64,000 nt of DNA from Alphaproteobacteria bacterium. Its GTDB lineage: Bacteria; Pseudomonadota; Alphaproteobacteria; TMED109. Position numbers and translations under genes: made by a program. This document shows positions 37,795-46,951 of the stretch, piece by piece (the first letter of the stretch is position 1; every line of letters starts with the position of its first letter). A model generated the notes under the pieces. The model saw only the letters and a list, made by a program, of their open reading frames with translations, had not been told where the DNA came from and did no database searches. Location: the NCBI GenBank assembly GCA_022825705.1, contig JAJDWH010000033.1, positions 173,002 through 237,001 of the forward strand, in the 5' to 3' direction.

Positions 37795-39156
37795 TCACAC
37801 TACCCCAAAGGCGAGCATGGCTTCCGCTACCTTGCGGAAGCCGGCGATGTTGGCGCCAGCAACGTAGTCGATGGAGTCGCTGTCTTCTCGTCCGAACTCG
37901 ACGCACCGACCGTGGATATCGGACATGATTTGTTCAAGCTGACGCTCCATGTCGGCAAGCGTCCACGACAAGCGCGCAGAGTTTTGGCTCATCTCCAGCC
38001 CGGAAACCGCCACTCCCCCGGCATTGGCTGCCTTGGCCGGGCCGAACATTACGCCAGAATCGGTCAACAGCGAGACAGCATCAAGCTCCGTCGGCATGTT
38101 GGCGCCTTCGCAGACAGCCGTGACGCCGCCCTCGAGCAGGCGACGGGCATCCCCGGCGTCGATTTCATTTTGCGTGGCGCATGGAAGCGCGACATCGCAC
38201 GGGACCATCCAGGGCCGGGCGTCGGCATGGTAGGTGGCCGACGCGAATCGCTCTGCGTACTCGGCAATGCGACCGCGCCGAACTTCCTTCAATTCCCGCA
38301 CCCAGCGAAGTTTCTCGTCATCGATTCCGTCTGGGTCATGAATGCATCCCCTTGAATCGGATAGCGTCTGGACGATCGCGCCCGACTGCAGTGCCCTTTC
38401 GGCCGCGTGCAGCGAAACGTTGCCCGAACCGGAGATACTGATGCGCAGCCCGCTCAAATTTCGTCCGACCTCATTCAGCATGTGTTCGAGAAACAGCACC
38501 ACCCCATAGCCCGTGGCCTCGGTCCGGATAAGACTGCCACCAAACTCCAATCCCTTTCCTGTCAGGACACCCTCGAACGACCCGGTAATCCGCTTGTACT
38601 GTCCGAACATGTAGCCAATCTCTCTGGCGCCGACGCCGATGTCGCCGGCGGGCACATCGAGGTTGGGGCCGATGTGGCGATACAGTTCATTGATGAATGA
38701 CTGGCAGAATCGCATCACTTCGGTCGGTGACTTGCCTTTCGGATTGAAGTTCGCGCCGCCTTTTCCAGCGCCCATCGGCAATCCGGTGAGACTGTTCTTG
38801 AACGTCTGCTCGAAGGCGAGGAACTTGAGGATGCTCGGCGTGACCGTGTGGCTGAAGCGGAGGCCTCCCTTGTAGGGGCCGATGGCGTTGTTCATCTGCA
38901 CGCGAAACCCGCGGTTGACGATGATCTCGCCGGCATCGTTCTGCCAGGACACGCGAAACGAGACCATGCGGTCAGGCTCGGTCATGCGCTCCAGGATCCG
39001 AAGCTCATGGTAGACAGGGTGCCGGTTGATGTAGGGCAGGAGGGTGTTCGCTACCTCGTAAACTGCCTGATGAAATTCGCGCTCGCCGGGATTACGGAGG
39101 ACGAGGCCATCCATGAATTTCTGCAGTTGAGCCGGCTGGCACCTGCCAGGCATCAT
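37795..39156 (-). CDS. gdhA: NADP-type glutamate dehydrogenase (hexameric class)
   Basis: 2-oxoglutarate + NH4+ + NADPH to glutamate; 453 aa, the class I length. The substrate site is shown by GPYKGGLRFSHTVTPSILKFL and the catalytic GLPMGAGKGGANF. DVPAGDIGVGAREIGYMFGQYKRI and the nucleotide-site SGSGNVSLHAAERAL follow. A second in-frame Met directly follows the first. The downstream TetR-like gene is on the same strand after 24 bases. NADP preference is inferred from family resemblance to E. coli GdhA. Confidence 0.95.
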   Translation of the reverse strand: MMPGRCQPAQLQKFMDGLVLRNPGEREFHQAVYEVANTLLPYINRHPVYHELRILERMTEPDRMVSFRVSWQNDAGEIIVNRGFRVQMNNAIGPYKGGLRFSHTVTPSILKFLAFEQTFKNSLTGLPMGAGKGGANFNPKGKSPTEVMRFCQSFINELYRHIGPNLDVPAGDIGVGAREIGYMFGQYKRITGSFEGVLTGKGLEFGGSLIRTEATGYGVVLFLEHMLNEVGRNLSGLRISISGSGNVSLHAAERALQSGAIVQTLSDSRGCIHDPDGIDDEKLRWVRELKEVRRGRIAEYAERFASATYHADARPWMVPCDVALPCATQNEIDAGDARRLLEGGVTAVCEGANMPTELDAVSLLTDSGVMFGPAKAANAGGVAVSGLEMSQNSARLSWTLADMERQLEQIMSDIHGRCVEFGREDSDSIDYVAGANIAGFRKVAEAMLAFGVV

Positions 39157-39177
39157 TGCTGTCCATATAGGCTCGGT

Positions 39178-40260
39178 TCAGCCCGCTCGCGCATTCAGGA
39201 ATCCAAGTTCGGCCATCCCGGCAATCCCGATTGAACGCTGGCGGAAATCCTTCCAGTTGTCGTAGATGCGCTGATTGATCTCATCGTCGGCGGCTGTTTC
39301 CGCCACGACTTCGTCGCTCACCTCGAACCACCGAGTCAGGATGTCGGCCGGCAGCCGTTCAATTGTGGCTCCGTAATCCTGAATCAGCCGCTCGAGGGCA
39401 AGCGCGTTGTTGGACGTGAATTCCGCGAGCATTTGGGTGGTTTCCGCCTCGGCGGCCACTTGCACGAGAGATTGAAGGCGCTTCGGAAGTTCTTCAAAGG
39501 CTTCCTTGTTGACCATCAGGGAGAGCGTCGTGCCGGGTTCATGTACGCCGGGTCCGTAGCAGTAGGGGGCCACCTTGTAGAAACCGTGCGCAAGGTCCAT
39601 CCAGGGGCCACCCCATTCCGCGGCGTCGATCACCCCGGATTGCAGAGAGGGCATGACCTCGCCTCCGGGAAGATTGATCGTCGTGGCTCCGAGCCGTGCG
39701 AGCACCTCTGATTGCAGCCCGGCCATCCGCACGCGAAGACCCTGCAGGTCCTCCAAACTCTCCAGGCGTTTGCGGAACCAGCCGATCATCTGCATGCCGG
39801 CATTGCCTGCGACAAACGCCTTCAGGCCGTAGCGACTGTAGAGCTCGTCCCACAGCTCCTGGCCGCCGCCGTAGCGGATCCACGCGATCTGCTCGAGCGG
39901 TGCCAGGCCGCCTGGAACCGAGCCGAAGAACGCGGTGCTGCGGTTCTTGGAAATCCAGTAGTAGGGCGAGTCGTGGCCCATCTCGGCCTTGCCCTCGCGC
40001 ACGGCGTCAAACACCTCGAACGCAGGCACGAACTCTCCTGCCGCGAAGAGCTTGATCGTAAGCTCGCCATCCGACAGCTCGGTAATGCGATCAGCGATGC
40101 GCTGGGCTCCGGTGCCGATGCCTGGGAAATTCTTTTGCCAACAGGTGACCATCTTCCAACGGCGTTCACTGCGCGCATAGGCAGGAGCGCCGATGGTGGT
40201 CGCCGCAGCGGTTGCGCCGCCAGCAAGAAACGTCCGTCGGTCGAGAGGTAGTTTTGACAT
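39178..40260 (-). CDS. TRAP transporter solute-binding protein, TakP-like
   Basis: 360 aa with a Tat signal peptide (DRRTFLAGGATAAATTIGAPAYA, read in two parts). The DctP fold is shown by KNFPGIGTGAQRIADRI, FAAGEFVPAFEVFDAV, and ALNxG-like SLQSGVIDAAEWGGPWMD. The ligand Arg is in GLRVRMAG and a PGVHEPGT segment follows. It resembles TakP, the 2-oxo-acid binder, more than C4-dicarboxylate DctP. The membrane subunits DctQ and DctM are not in the window. It starts 21 bases before gdhA on the same strand, so both may be expressed together, which would link 2-oxo acid uptake with glutamate synthesis (inference). Confidence 0.9.
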   Translation of the reverse strand: MSKLPLDRRTFLAGGATAAATTIGAPAYARSERRWKMVTCWQKNFPGIGTGAQRIADRITELSDGELTIKLFAAGEFVPAFEVFDAVREGKAEMGHDSPYYWISKNRSTAFFGSVPGGLAPLEQIAWIRYGGGQELWDELYSRYGLKAFVAGNAGMQMIGWFRKRLESLEDLQGLRVRMAGLQSEVLARLGATTINLPGGEVMPSLQSGVIDAAEWGGPWMDLAHGFYKVAPYCYGPGVHEPGTTLSLMVNKEAFEELPKRLQSLVQVAAEAETTQMLAEFTSNNALALERLIQDYGATIERLPADILTRWFEVSDEVVAETAADDEINQRIYDNWKDFRQRSIGIAGMAELGFLNARAG

Positions 40261-40742
40261 AGATGGCCCCTAGCGAAGGCAAGCGCGAAAACGCCCGCTC
40301 CAAAGCATAGCCAGTGCAGAAATCTTCGTGCTGCGGGGATTGGGCCTGGGAGCACATCGCACGCCGGCTGCCCCGTGCGGGGGGAGCCGGGGCCGGCAGG
40401 CTCCGCCGGAGTGCGCCCGTTCAGGGACTTCGTTGGAGTCGCGAACCGCGCGGCATTGCGTTTCGAAGAAACGCACGGTTCCATAAACTTAGAACACGGC
40501 AGACAGGACAGCGGCGAGGGCAGACGCAGACACGGAGACAGGGGTCAGCGGTTTCGGGACGGTCGATGAACTGGGTCCGCAGAACATGCTCGAGGGAACC
40601 GCTTCAGGATGGTGGGCCGGCCCCAACCCCCCACGCCGCCGGATCTCTGCCCGGACCTCGGAGTTCCGGGAGGTGAACCCGGCGCCCATGGTGGCCGCCA
40701 GGGGGGCCGGGAGCAGCGGCGTAGTGAGCGAGCGAACGATCG
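40261..40742. other. Gene-free stretch upstream of the TRAP binding protein
   Basis: About 480 bases. Several open frames cross it, but none has a ribosome site, family resemblance or a consistent end. It presumably holds the promoter for the TRAP protein-gdhA-regulator group reading leftward. Confidence 0.45.
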
Positions 40743-40757
40743 GTCGCCTTCGGCGAC
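40743..40757 (-). terminator. Possible small hairpin after the acyl-CoA carboxylase gene
   Basis: GTCGC and GCGAC enclose a five-base loop CTTCG, starting 4 bases after the stop codon. There is no T-run, so Rho-independent termination is doubtful. Confidence 0.25.
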
Positions 40758-40761
40758 ACCG

Positions 40762-43700
40762 TCACCAAGTGTCAATGCAGGGGCGTTTCTTGCCAGTACG
40801 GGGAGGGGGAGGAGGGCAGGCCCTCAGTCCCTCGACGATCCAGCGGCGGGTGTCCGCCGGATCGATCACATCATCGATCTCAAACAGCGAGGCCGTATTG
40901 ATCGCCTTGCCCTGCTCGTACATGCCGGCAACCCGTTCCTCGTAGCGTGCCTTGCGTTCCTCGGGGTCTTCAATTGCGGCGAGCTCATCTCGATAGCCCA
41001 GTTTCACGGCGCCCTCGAGTCCCATGCCCCCGAATTCTCCGGTCGGCCAGGAAATGGCGAAGAACGGGGCGTGAAAGCTTCCGGCAGCCATGGCCTGCGC
41101 GCCCAGCCCGTAGGACTTCCGCAAGACGATCGTGAACATGGGCACGGTCACGCTGGAGCCGATCACGTACAAGCGGCAGCAATGCCGGACCAGCGCAGTT
41201 TTCTCGGCCTCGGGACCGACCATGTTGCCAGGGGTGTCGCAGAGACAAAGGATCGGAATGTCGAACGCGTCGCACAGCTGCATGAAGCGGGCTGCCTTGT
41301 CGGCGCCATCGCTGTCCACGGCTCCGGCGAGATGCAGTGGATTATTCGCGACCAGTCCGATGGGACGGCCTTCAATCCGCACCAGTGCGGTTACCATGCC
41401 TGCGCCAAAACCCCGTCGCAGCTCGAGCACCGACCCTTCGTCGGCCAGGAGCTCTATCACCTTTCGCACGTCGTAGGTCCGGAGTCGGTTCTCGGGAACG
41501 ACATGGCGAAGCTGGCGCTGGTCGGCTGCCGACCAGTCCGCGAGGGATCCCTGAAAGTACGACAGGTACTGCTTTGCGACCTGCACGGCTTCAGCTTCGT
41601 CTTCGACCTGGATGTCAACCACCCCGTTGGGGACTTGTACCTCCAGCGGTCCAACCTCCTCTGGCTTGAAGATGCCAAGGCCGCCGCCTTCGATCATGGC
41701 AGGGCCGCCCATGCCGATATTGGTGTTGCGGGTGGCGATGACGACATCGCAGCAGCCCAGCACAACCGCATTCCCGGCGAAGCAGCGTCCAGATGCAATG
41801 CCGACGAGCGGAACGAGGCCGCTCAAGCGTCCGAAGAGATGGAAGGCCGGGATGTGCAGGTCGGCGGCAAATACGATGTCCGTATCGCCTGGTCGGCCGC
41901 CACCGCCCTCCGTGAAGAACACCATGGGCAGGCGCCAGCTCTCGGCGAGGGCAAACATCCGGTCCTTCTTGTGATGATTGAATTTGCCCTGCGTGCCCGC
42001 CAGCACCGTGTAGTCGTAAGCCATGACCATGCAACGCGAATGGGCGTCGTCGAACAGTTCGCCGTTCACCCTGCCCATTCCCGCGATCAGGCCATCTGCG
42101 GGTGTCCGGTCAATCAGTTCTTCCATCGGATACCGCTGACGCCTGGCCGCGATTACCAGCGATCCGTATTCAATGAAGGAGTCGGTGTCGATCAGGTCAT
42201 CGATGTTCTCGCGAGCAGTTCGCTGGCCGGTGCGGCGCCGGCGCGCCACGGCCTTGGGACGTCGTTCATCCTGGGTTCGGGCTTGGCGATCAAGAACTTC
42301 CGCAAGATCGGGGCGGATGTACTCAAGATCGAGCGATGACGTTTCGTCCGCGCCCGATGATTCCAGCGTGGCGGCGTCAATCACGGCGACCGGGCTTCCT
42401 TCGGCCACCGTGTCGTCCAGGGAAACCAGGATTCGCGACACGTAGCCTGCGTGCTCGGAGGCGACCACGTGCTGCATCTTCATGGCTTCCATGACCAGCA
42501 GATCGCCGCCCTCCGGAACAGCATCTCCTTCGGACACCAGGATTTCGACCACGGTTCCCTGGATCGGAGCTCGTACGGCCCCGGGTTCGAGCGTCGGAGG
42601 GACGTCAAACAGGGACACCGTCTGCGCCGCATTCTTCCCATGATCCAGGACCGCGAGCGGGTCAGCCGGATCGATCTGGGCACCGACGATAACGGCACCG
42701 CCAGCGGTTTCTTGCTCTGCACTGTCCGCCGGAAGCGCCAGCTGGTCCAATAGACCCTCCACGAGTTCCGTGTGCAGGAGCCCGGATTCGACCTCGGGTC
42801 GTGCCAAGAGCCTCTGCAAGAACCGAAGGTTGGTAGCCAAACCGGAAATCCGAAACTCGTTCAGGGCCCGGACGAGCTTTCTGGTAGCGGCCTGATATGA
42901 GGTGCCGCGCACGACCACCTTGGCCAACAGCGAATCGAAGCTCGGATGGGGTGAGAATCCGGCGCCCCCGTGCGTGTCCACACGGATTCCCGGACCGGTC
43001 GGCGGCTGAAACAGGTGAGCAGTTCCTGCGGCCGGCCGCACTTGGCCGTCGGGCCGCAGGATTTCCGCGTTGACACGAGCTTGAATCGCGCAACCCTGCG
43101 GGCGATGACCGTTGACCGCATCCGACAGCGGCGTTCCGGCCGCTAGATCGAACTGCAGCCCGACAAGATCGATGCCGAAGACTTCTTCCGTAACGGTGTG
43201 TTCAACCTGAAGCCTGGGATTGGTCTCGATAAAGTGAAACTCGCCGGATTCTTCCAGCAGGAACTCGAACGTGCCGAGGTTCGCGAACTGGGCGGCCTTG
43301 GCCATCGACACGGCGCATTCGATGATCTGATCGCGCAGCTCGTCGGGCAGGTTGGGCGCCGGAGCGATCTCGAGCAGTTTCTGCCGCCGGCGCTGCAGGC
43401 TGCATTCGCGCTCGCCGAAAGCCACGACAGCGCCGCTGCCGTCGCCGGCAATCTGGACTTCGATATGGCGCGGCTGCTGGACCAACCGTTCCACGTAGAG
43501 CGTCTTGTTGCCGAACGCCCGCTCCGCTTCTTCCTCGCATCGCGACCACTCCCGGTCGAGCTCTTCAAGGCTGCGCACCGCCCGCATGCCCCGGCCGCCT
43601 CCGCCGCCGGCCGCCTTGATCATGACGGCTTCGCCGTCCGTCAGGGCGCCCAGGAACTCGCGGGCATCCTTGAGCCCGGTGCCGGCCGCCGTGCCCGGTA

Positions 43701-44085
43701 GTACCGGGGACCCGCATTGGCGGGCAAATTCGCGAGCCCGGATCTTGTCACCAAAGAGCTCAAGCGTGTCCGGGGCAGGGCCTACGAACGTGTGTCCGTT
43801 TGCCGCTGCGGCGCTGGCAAACTCTGCGTTCTCGCTTAGGAAGCCGTAGCCGGGATGGATAGCGTCGCAATCGGCCGAGCTGGCTGCCTCGAGGACCTGC
43901 TCGTGGTTGAGGTAGGCGGTCACACCCCGGCCGGAGATTGGTTGGCGGAGCCAGTCACCGCTGCCCGCAGGAAAGGGCGAGTCATCCTCCGGATGGACCA
44001 GGACCGGTACAAGGCCTTTCTCACAGGCCGTCCGCGCAATCCGGACGGCAATCTCGCCGCGGTTGGCAATTAGTACGCGCTTCAA
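40762..44085 (-). CDS. Single-chain multidomain acyl-CoA carboxylase (BC-BCCP-CT), LCC-like
   Basis: Biotin-dependent carboxylase on one 1107-residue chain. The TTG at 44085 is the start: GGAG lies 6 bases upstream and the product then begins KRVLIANRGEIAVRIA. Biotin carboxylase covers about 1-445 with the ATP-grasp loop AAGGGGGRGM and the catalytic ETNPRLQVEHTVTE. The biotin domain has Lys536 in VMEAMKM. The carboxyltransferase, about 620-1107, has both halves: MVFFTEGGGGRPG and GNMVGPEAEKTALVRH. This layout matches long-chain acyl-CoA carboxylases known from mycobacteria and Rhodopseudomonas, not the multi-subunit ACC of fatty-acid synthesis. The substrate length cannot be read from sequence. 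Confidence 0.92.
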   Translation of the reverse strand: MKRVLIANRGEIAVRIARTACEKGLVPVLVHPEDDSPFPAGSGDWLRQPISGRGVTAYLNHEQVLEAASSADCDAIHPGYGFLSENAEFASAAAANGHTFVGPAPDTLELFGDKIRAREFARQCGSPVLPGTAAGTGLKDAREFLGALTDGEAVMIKAAGGGGGRGMRAVRSLEELDREWSRCEEEAERAFGNKTLYVERLVQQPRHIEVQIAGDGSGAVVAFGERECSLQRRRQKLLEIAPAPNLPDELRDQIIECAVSMAKAAQFANLGTFEFLLEESGEFHFIETNPRLQVEHTVTEEVFGIDLVGLQFDLAAGTPLSDAVNGHRPQGCAIQARVNAEILRPDGQVRPAAGTAHLFQPPTGPGIRVDTHGGAGFSPHPSFDSLLAKVVVRGTSYQAATRKLVRALNEFRISGLATNLRFLQRLLARPEVESGLLHTELVEGLLDQLALPADSAEQETAGGAVIVGAQIDPADPLAVLDHGKNAAQTVSLFDVPPTLEPGAVRAPIQGTVVEILVSEGDAVPEGGDLLVMEAMKMQHVVASEHAGYVSRILVSLDDTVAEGSPVAVIDAATLESSGADETSSLDLEYIRPDLAEVLDRQARTQDERRPKAVARRRRTGQRTARENIDDLIDTDSFIEYGSLVIAARRQRYPMEELIDRTPADGLIAGMGRVNGELFDDAHSRCMVMAYDYTVLAGTQGKFNHHKKDRMFALAESWRLPMVFFTEGGGGRPGDTDIVFAADLHIPAFHLFGRLSGLVPLVGIASGRCFAGNAVVLGCCDVVIATRNTNIGMGGPAMIEGGGLGIFKPEEVGPLEVQVPNGVVDIQVEDEAEAVQVAKQYLSYFQGSLADWSAADQRQLRHVVPENRLRTYDVRKVIELLADEGSVLELRRGFGAGMVTALVRIEGRPIGLVANNPLHLAGAVDSDGADKAARFMQLCDAFDIPILCLCDTPGNMVGPEAEKTALVRHCCRLYVIGSSVTVPMFTIVLRKSYGLGAQAMAAGSFHAPFFAISWPTGEFGGMGLEGAVKLGYRDELAAIEDPEERKARYEERVAGMYEQGKAINTASLFEIDDVIDPADTRRWIVEGLRACPPPPPRTGKKRPCIDTW

Positions 44086-44358
44086 AGCTGTCTCCTGAAC
44101 GTCAGCACTGGTTGTCGGAGATGACCGGGACACGGTAAGGTGGCCCGGGCCCGCAGCGGTACCGCCGCCGGTACCCCCCAAGGGGACTAGCCGCTACAGT
44201 ACTCAAGCATCCGTCCAATTGTGACTGTGGATCCCGCAAGTTGCAGTTGGGCCTTACGCGAGGGGCGCTGCAACGCTACAACGACGCCCGGAAGGACCTG
44301 CGCAGGTCAATCTGCCCCCACCTGTTGCTGCCAGCCTGCTGCTGACGAAAGGATCGCC

Positions 44359-45351
44359 ATGCCGCTTCCATCCTATCTGGAAGGACGTCTCTCGCTGCCG
44401 TTGATCGGGGCACCTCTGTTCATCGTTTCCAATCCCGATCTCGTCATCGAACAGTGCAAGGCGGGAATCATGGGCGCTTTTCCCGCGCTCAATGCCCGGC
44501 CGCCGGAGATGCTCGATCAGTGGATCGGCCGCATCAAGTCGGAGCTCGACGCCCATGCCAAGGCTCATCCCGGAGCGATCGTGGCGCCGTTTGCGGTCAA
44601 TCAGATCGTGCATCGTTCCAACGAGCGGCTCGAGCACGATGTCGACGTTTGCGTCAAGCACGAAGTCCCGTTCATCATTTCCAGCTTGCAGGCCCCGACC
44701 GCCATCGAGCGGCAAATCCATTCGTACGGCGGGCGAATTTATCACGACGTCACAACCATCCGACACGCGAAGAAGGCTCTGGACGAAGGCGCGGACGGGC
44801 TGATCCTGGTCTGTGCCGGGGCGGGCGGTCACGCCGGGACGATGAGTCCGTTCGCCCTGGTCGCCGAAGTCCGGCAGTTCTTCGATGGTCCGATCATTCT
44901 TTCCGGAGCCATGGCCACAGGGGGACAGATTCTGGCCGCTCAGGCGATGGGAGCGGACCTTGCGTACTTTGGTACGCGGTTCATTGCATCCAAGGAAGCC
45001 AACGCCTCGGACCGCTACAAACAGATGGTGGTGGAGAGCCAGGCCGCAGACATCGTTTACACGAGCCTGTTTTCGGGAGTGAAGGGCAACTACTTGGCTC
45101 ACAGCATCGCCGAAGCGGGTCTCGACCCGGCCAATCTGCCGGAGGCCGACAAGTCCAAGATGGATTTCCGATCACGCGGGAGCGTTGAACGTCGCACTTG
45201 GCGCGACATTTGGAGTGCCGGGCAGAGCTCGGGGATGATTACGGACGTGCCGTCGACCGCGGAAATCGTCGAACGGCTTCGTCGTGAATACGAATCGGCC
45301 AAACAGGGCCTGCGGGCACAGAGCGAACCGTTCTTGGCTTCTGCGGCATGA
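44359..45351 (+). CDS. Nitronate monooxygenase-like FMN protein
   Basis: 330 aa from ATG 44359, with AAAGGA 6 bases upstream; the open frame extends 46 codons further without a ribosome site. It is a TIM barrel of the NMO/2-nitropropane dioxygenase family: LPLIGAPLFIVSNPDLV, GIMGAFPALNARPPEML, VPFIISSLQAP, the FMN-phosphate segment VCAGAGGHAGTMSPFALV, and ILSGAMATGGQILAAQAMGADLAYFGTRF (read in parts). Such proteins oxidise alkyl nitronates or act as enoyl reductases, so the true substrate is open. It lies between the divergently read acyl-CoA carboxylase and the importer genes. Confidence 0.9.
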   Translation: MPLPSYLEGRLSLPLIGAPLFIVSNPDLVIEQCKAGIMGAFPALNARPPEMLDQWIGRIKSELDAHAKAHPGAIVAPFAVNQIVHRSNERLEHDVDVCVKHEVPFIISSLQAPTAIERQIHSYGGRIYHDVTTIRHAKKALDEGADGLILVCAGAGGHAGTMSPFALVAEVRQFFDGPIILSGAMATGGQILAAQAMGADLAYFGTRFIASKEANASDRYKQMVVESQAADIVYTSLFSGVKGNYLAHSIAEAGLDPANLPEADKSKMDFRSRGSVERRTWRDIWSAGQSSGMITDVPSTAEIVERLRREYESAKQGLRAQSEPFLASAA

Positions 45352-45685
45352 CCTCCCCGGGGCCGACTGAATGTGCTGAACCGGCCAGGCTGCTCGACGC
45401 GCAGTGCCGGCCGTCTGGGGCGGGATCGCAGAGTTCGCGATCATGAGCGACAAACACGTCAGCGGACTTTCTGGAGGACAGTCAAGTCTGCTGCACAATC
45501 GTGCGTCAGACCGCATTCTGGACGGTGGGGACGCGATGCATCTTTCCACGAACCGTGCGGCGGTTATGGTCCCGGCCTGACAAGTCGCAGAAACGGTGCG
45601 GTGTGTCTGCCCAAGGCACGGTCCGCTGATCGCTGGCGAGGGCGGGCGGGGCCCGACGCGCCAACTTTGTCATTGGGAGTCGAAC
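45352..45685. other. Leader of the aromatic/amino-acid ABC importer operon
   Basis: About 334 bases. An open frame covers part of it but reads into the binding-protein gene from upstream and has no ribosome site before 45686. It presumably carries the operon promoter; no element was certain. Confidence 0.4.
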
Positions 45686-46864
45686 ATGTGCAAGAGAATC
45701 TTGGGAGCGGTGGCAATTGTTGCGTGTACTTCCACTCCTGCATCGGCTGACATCAAGATCGGATTTGTCACCACGCTGACCACTCCGGCGGCCGTCATCG
45801 GACGCGACATGCGCGACGCGGTGGAACTGGCACTCGAGCACATCGATCATCGGATGGGCCAGGAGACCGTCGAGGTCATCTACGGAGACGACGAGTTCAA
45901 CGCCCAGAAAGGGAAGCAAGCAACTGAGCGCCTCGTTCTGCGGGACAACGTCGATCTGGTGACCGGCTATATCTGGTCGAATGTCCTCCTGGCCTCCGCT
46001 CCGGTAGTCCTGAACGCCGACAAGTTTCTGATCAGCGCCAACGCGGGGCCCTCGCCGATGGCCGGTCGGCGGTGTCACCAGAACTTCTTCAATATTTCTT
46101 GGCAGAACGATCAAACGCCGATGGCGCTGGGCGAACTGCTCAATCAGGAGGAAATCCAGACGCTGTACGTTGTGGCGCCCAACTATGTTGCCGGTCAGAA
46201 CATGGTGGCGGGCGTTGAGCGCAGCTTTACCGGCGAGGTTGTTGGAAAGGATATGACCGTCTGGCCGTCGCAGCGGGACTGGTCAGCTGAGCTTTCAAAG
46301 ATAAAGGCAGCCGGCCCCGAAGCGGTTTTCATGTTCTATCCCGGCCCGGCCGGCCCGGCGTTCGTCAAGCAGTACCAGCAGGCCGGGCTCATCGAATCGG
46401 TACCCCTGTTCTCCGTATACACGTTCGATTCCATCAGCCTGCCATTGTTCCAGGCAGCCGGAATTGAATCCGTGCTCGGGAGCAAGATGACGCAATTCTG
46501 GGCACCGGACATGGATAACGAGCAGAACAGGAAATTCGTGGCTGCGTTTCGTGACAAGTATGGGCGCTATCCGTCGTTCTATGCTGCCCAAAGCTATGAT
46601 TCGATCTTCTTCATCAAGTCGGCAGTTGAGGCCGTGAACGGCAACATCCAGGATCTCGACGGCATGCGTGCAGCCCTGCGGAAGGCGGAGTTTCCGTCGG
46701 TGCGCGGCACGTTCCGAATGGGAACCAACCACTTTCCAATCCAGAACTTTTACGAGCGGAGGGTGGTGCAGGACACCGAGGGCAACTGGACCACTTCCGT
46801 AGGTCCGGTTGTCCTCGAGGACCATCAGGACCCGTATGCCGGTGAGTGTGCGATGGAAGGCTGA
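45686..46864 (+). CDS. ABC transporter substrate-binding protein, LivK type
   Basis: Periplasmic binding protein of 392 aa with a signal peptide (CKRILGAVAIVACTSTPASA). ATG 45686 is preceded by GGGAG at a 7-base distance. The fold is seen in IKIGFVTTLTTPAAVIGRDMRDAVELALE (read in parts), VDLVTGYIWSNVLLASAPV, HQNFFNISWQNDQTPMALG and FYAAQSYDSIFFIKSAVEAV. It resembles the branch that binds aromatic or other non-amino-acid ligands in operons for aromatic catabolism. Here the importer converges on a benzoyl-CoA operon, so benzoate or a related acid is the likely ligand (inference). Confidence 0.9.
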   Translation: MCKRILGAVAIVACTSTPASADIKIGFVTTLTTPAAVIGRDMRDAVELALEHIDHRMGQETVEVIYGDDEFNAQKGKQATERLVLRDNVDLVTGYIWSNVLLASAPVVLNADKFLISANAGPSPMAGRRCHQNFFNISWQNDQTPMALGELLNQEEIQTLYVVAPNYVAGQNMVAGVERSFTGEVVGKDMTVWPSQRDWSAELSKIKAAGPEAVFMFYPGPAGPAFVKQYQQAGLIESVPLFSVYTFDSISLPLFQAAGIESVLGSKMTQFWAPDMDNEQNRKFVAAFRDKYGRYPSFYAAQSYDSIFFIKSAVEAVNGNIQDLDGMRAALRKAEFPSVRGTFRMGTNHFPIQNFYERRVVQDTEGNWTTSVGPVVLEDHQDPYAGECAMEG

Positions 46865-46951
46865 CTCGCTGCAGCCTCAGCCGACGGCTCGCTGCACATG
46901 GGTTGATCTACATGGGGTGGTTCCCGGTCCCTAACGGGAGCGCCACAGGCA

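Noticed and set aside
37237..38355. 372-codon open frame on the plus strand
   Set aside because: Antisense to the TetR-like gene and gdhA, both of which have clear motifs.
40609..42339. 576-codon open frame on the plus strand
   Set aside because: Exactly antisense to the carboxyltransferase part of the acyl-CoA carboxylase. Its product has no family features; long antisense frames are expected in GC-rich genes.
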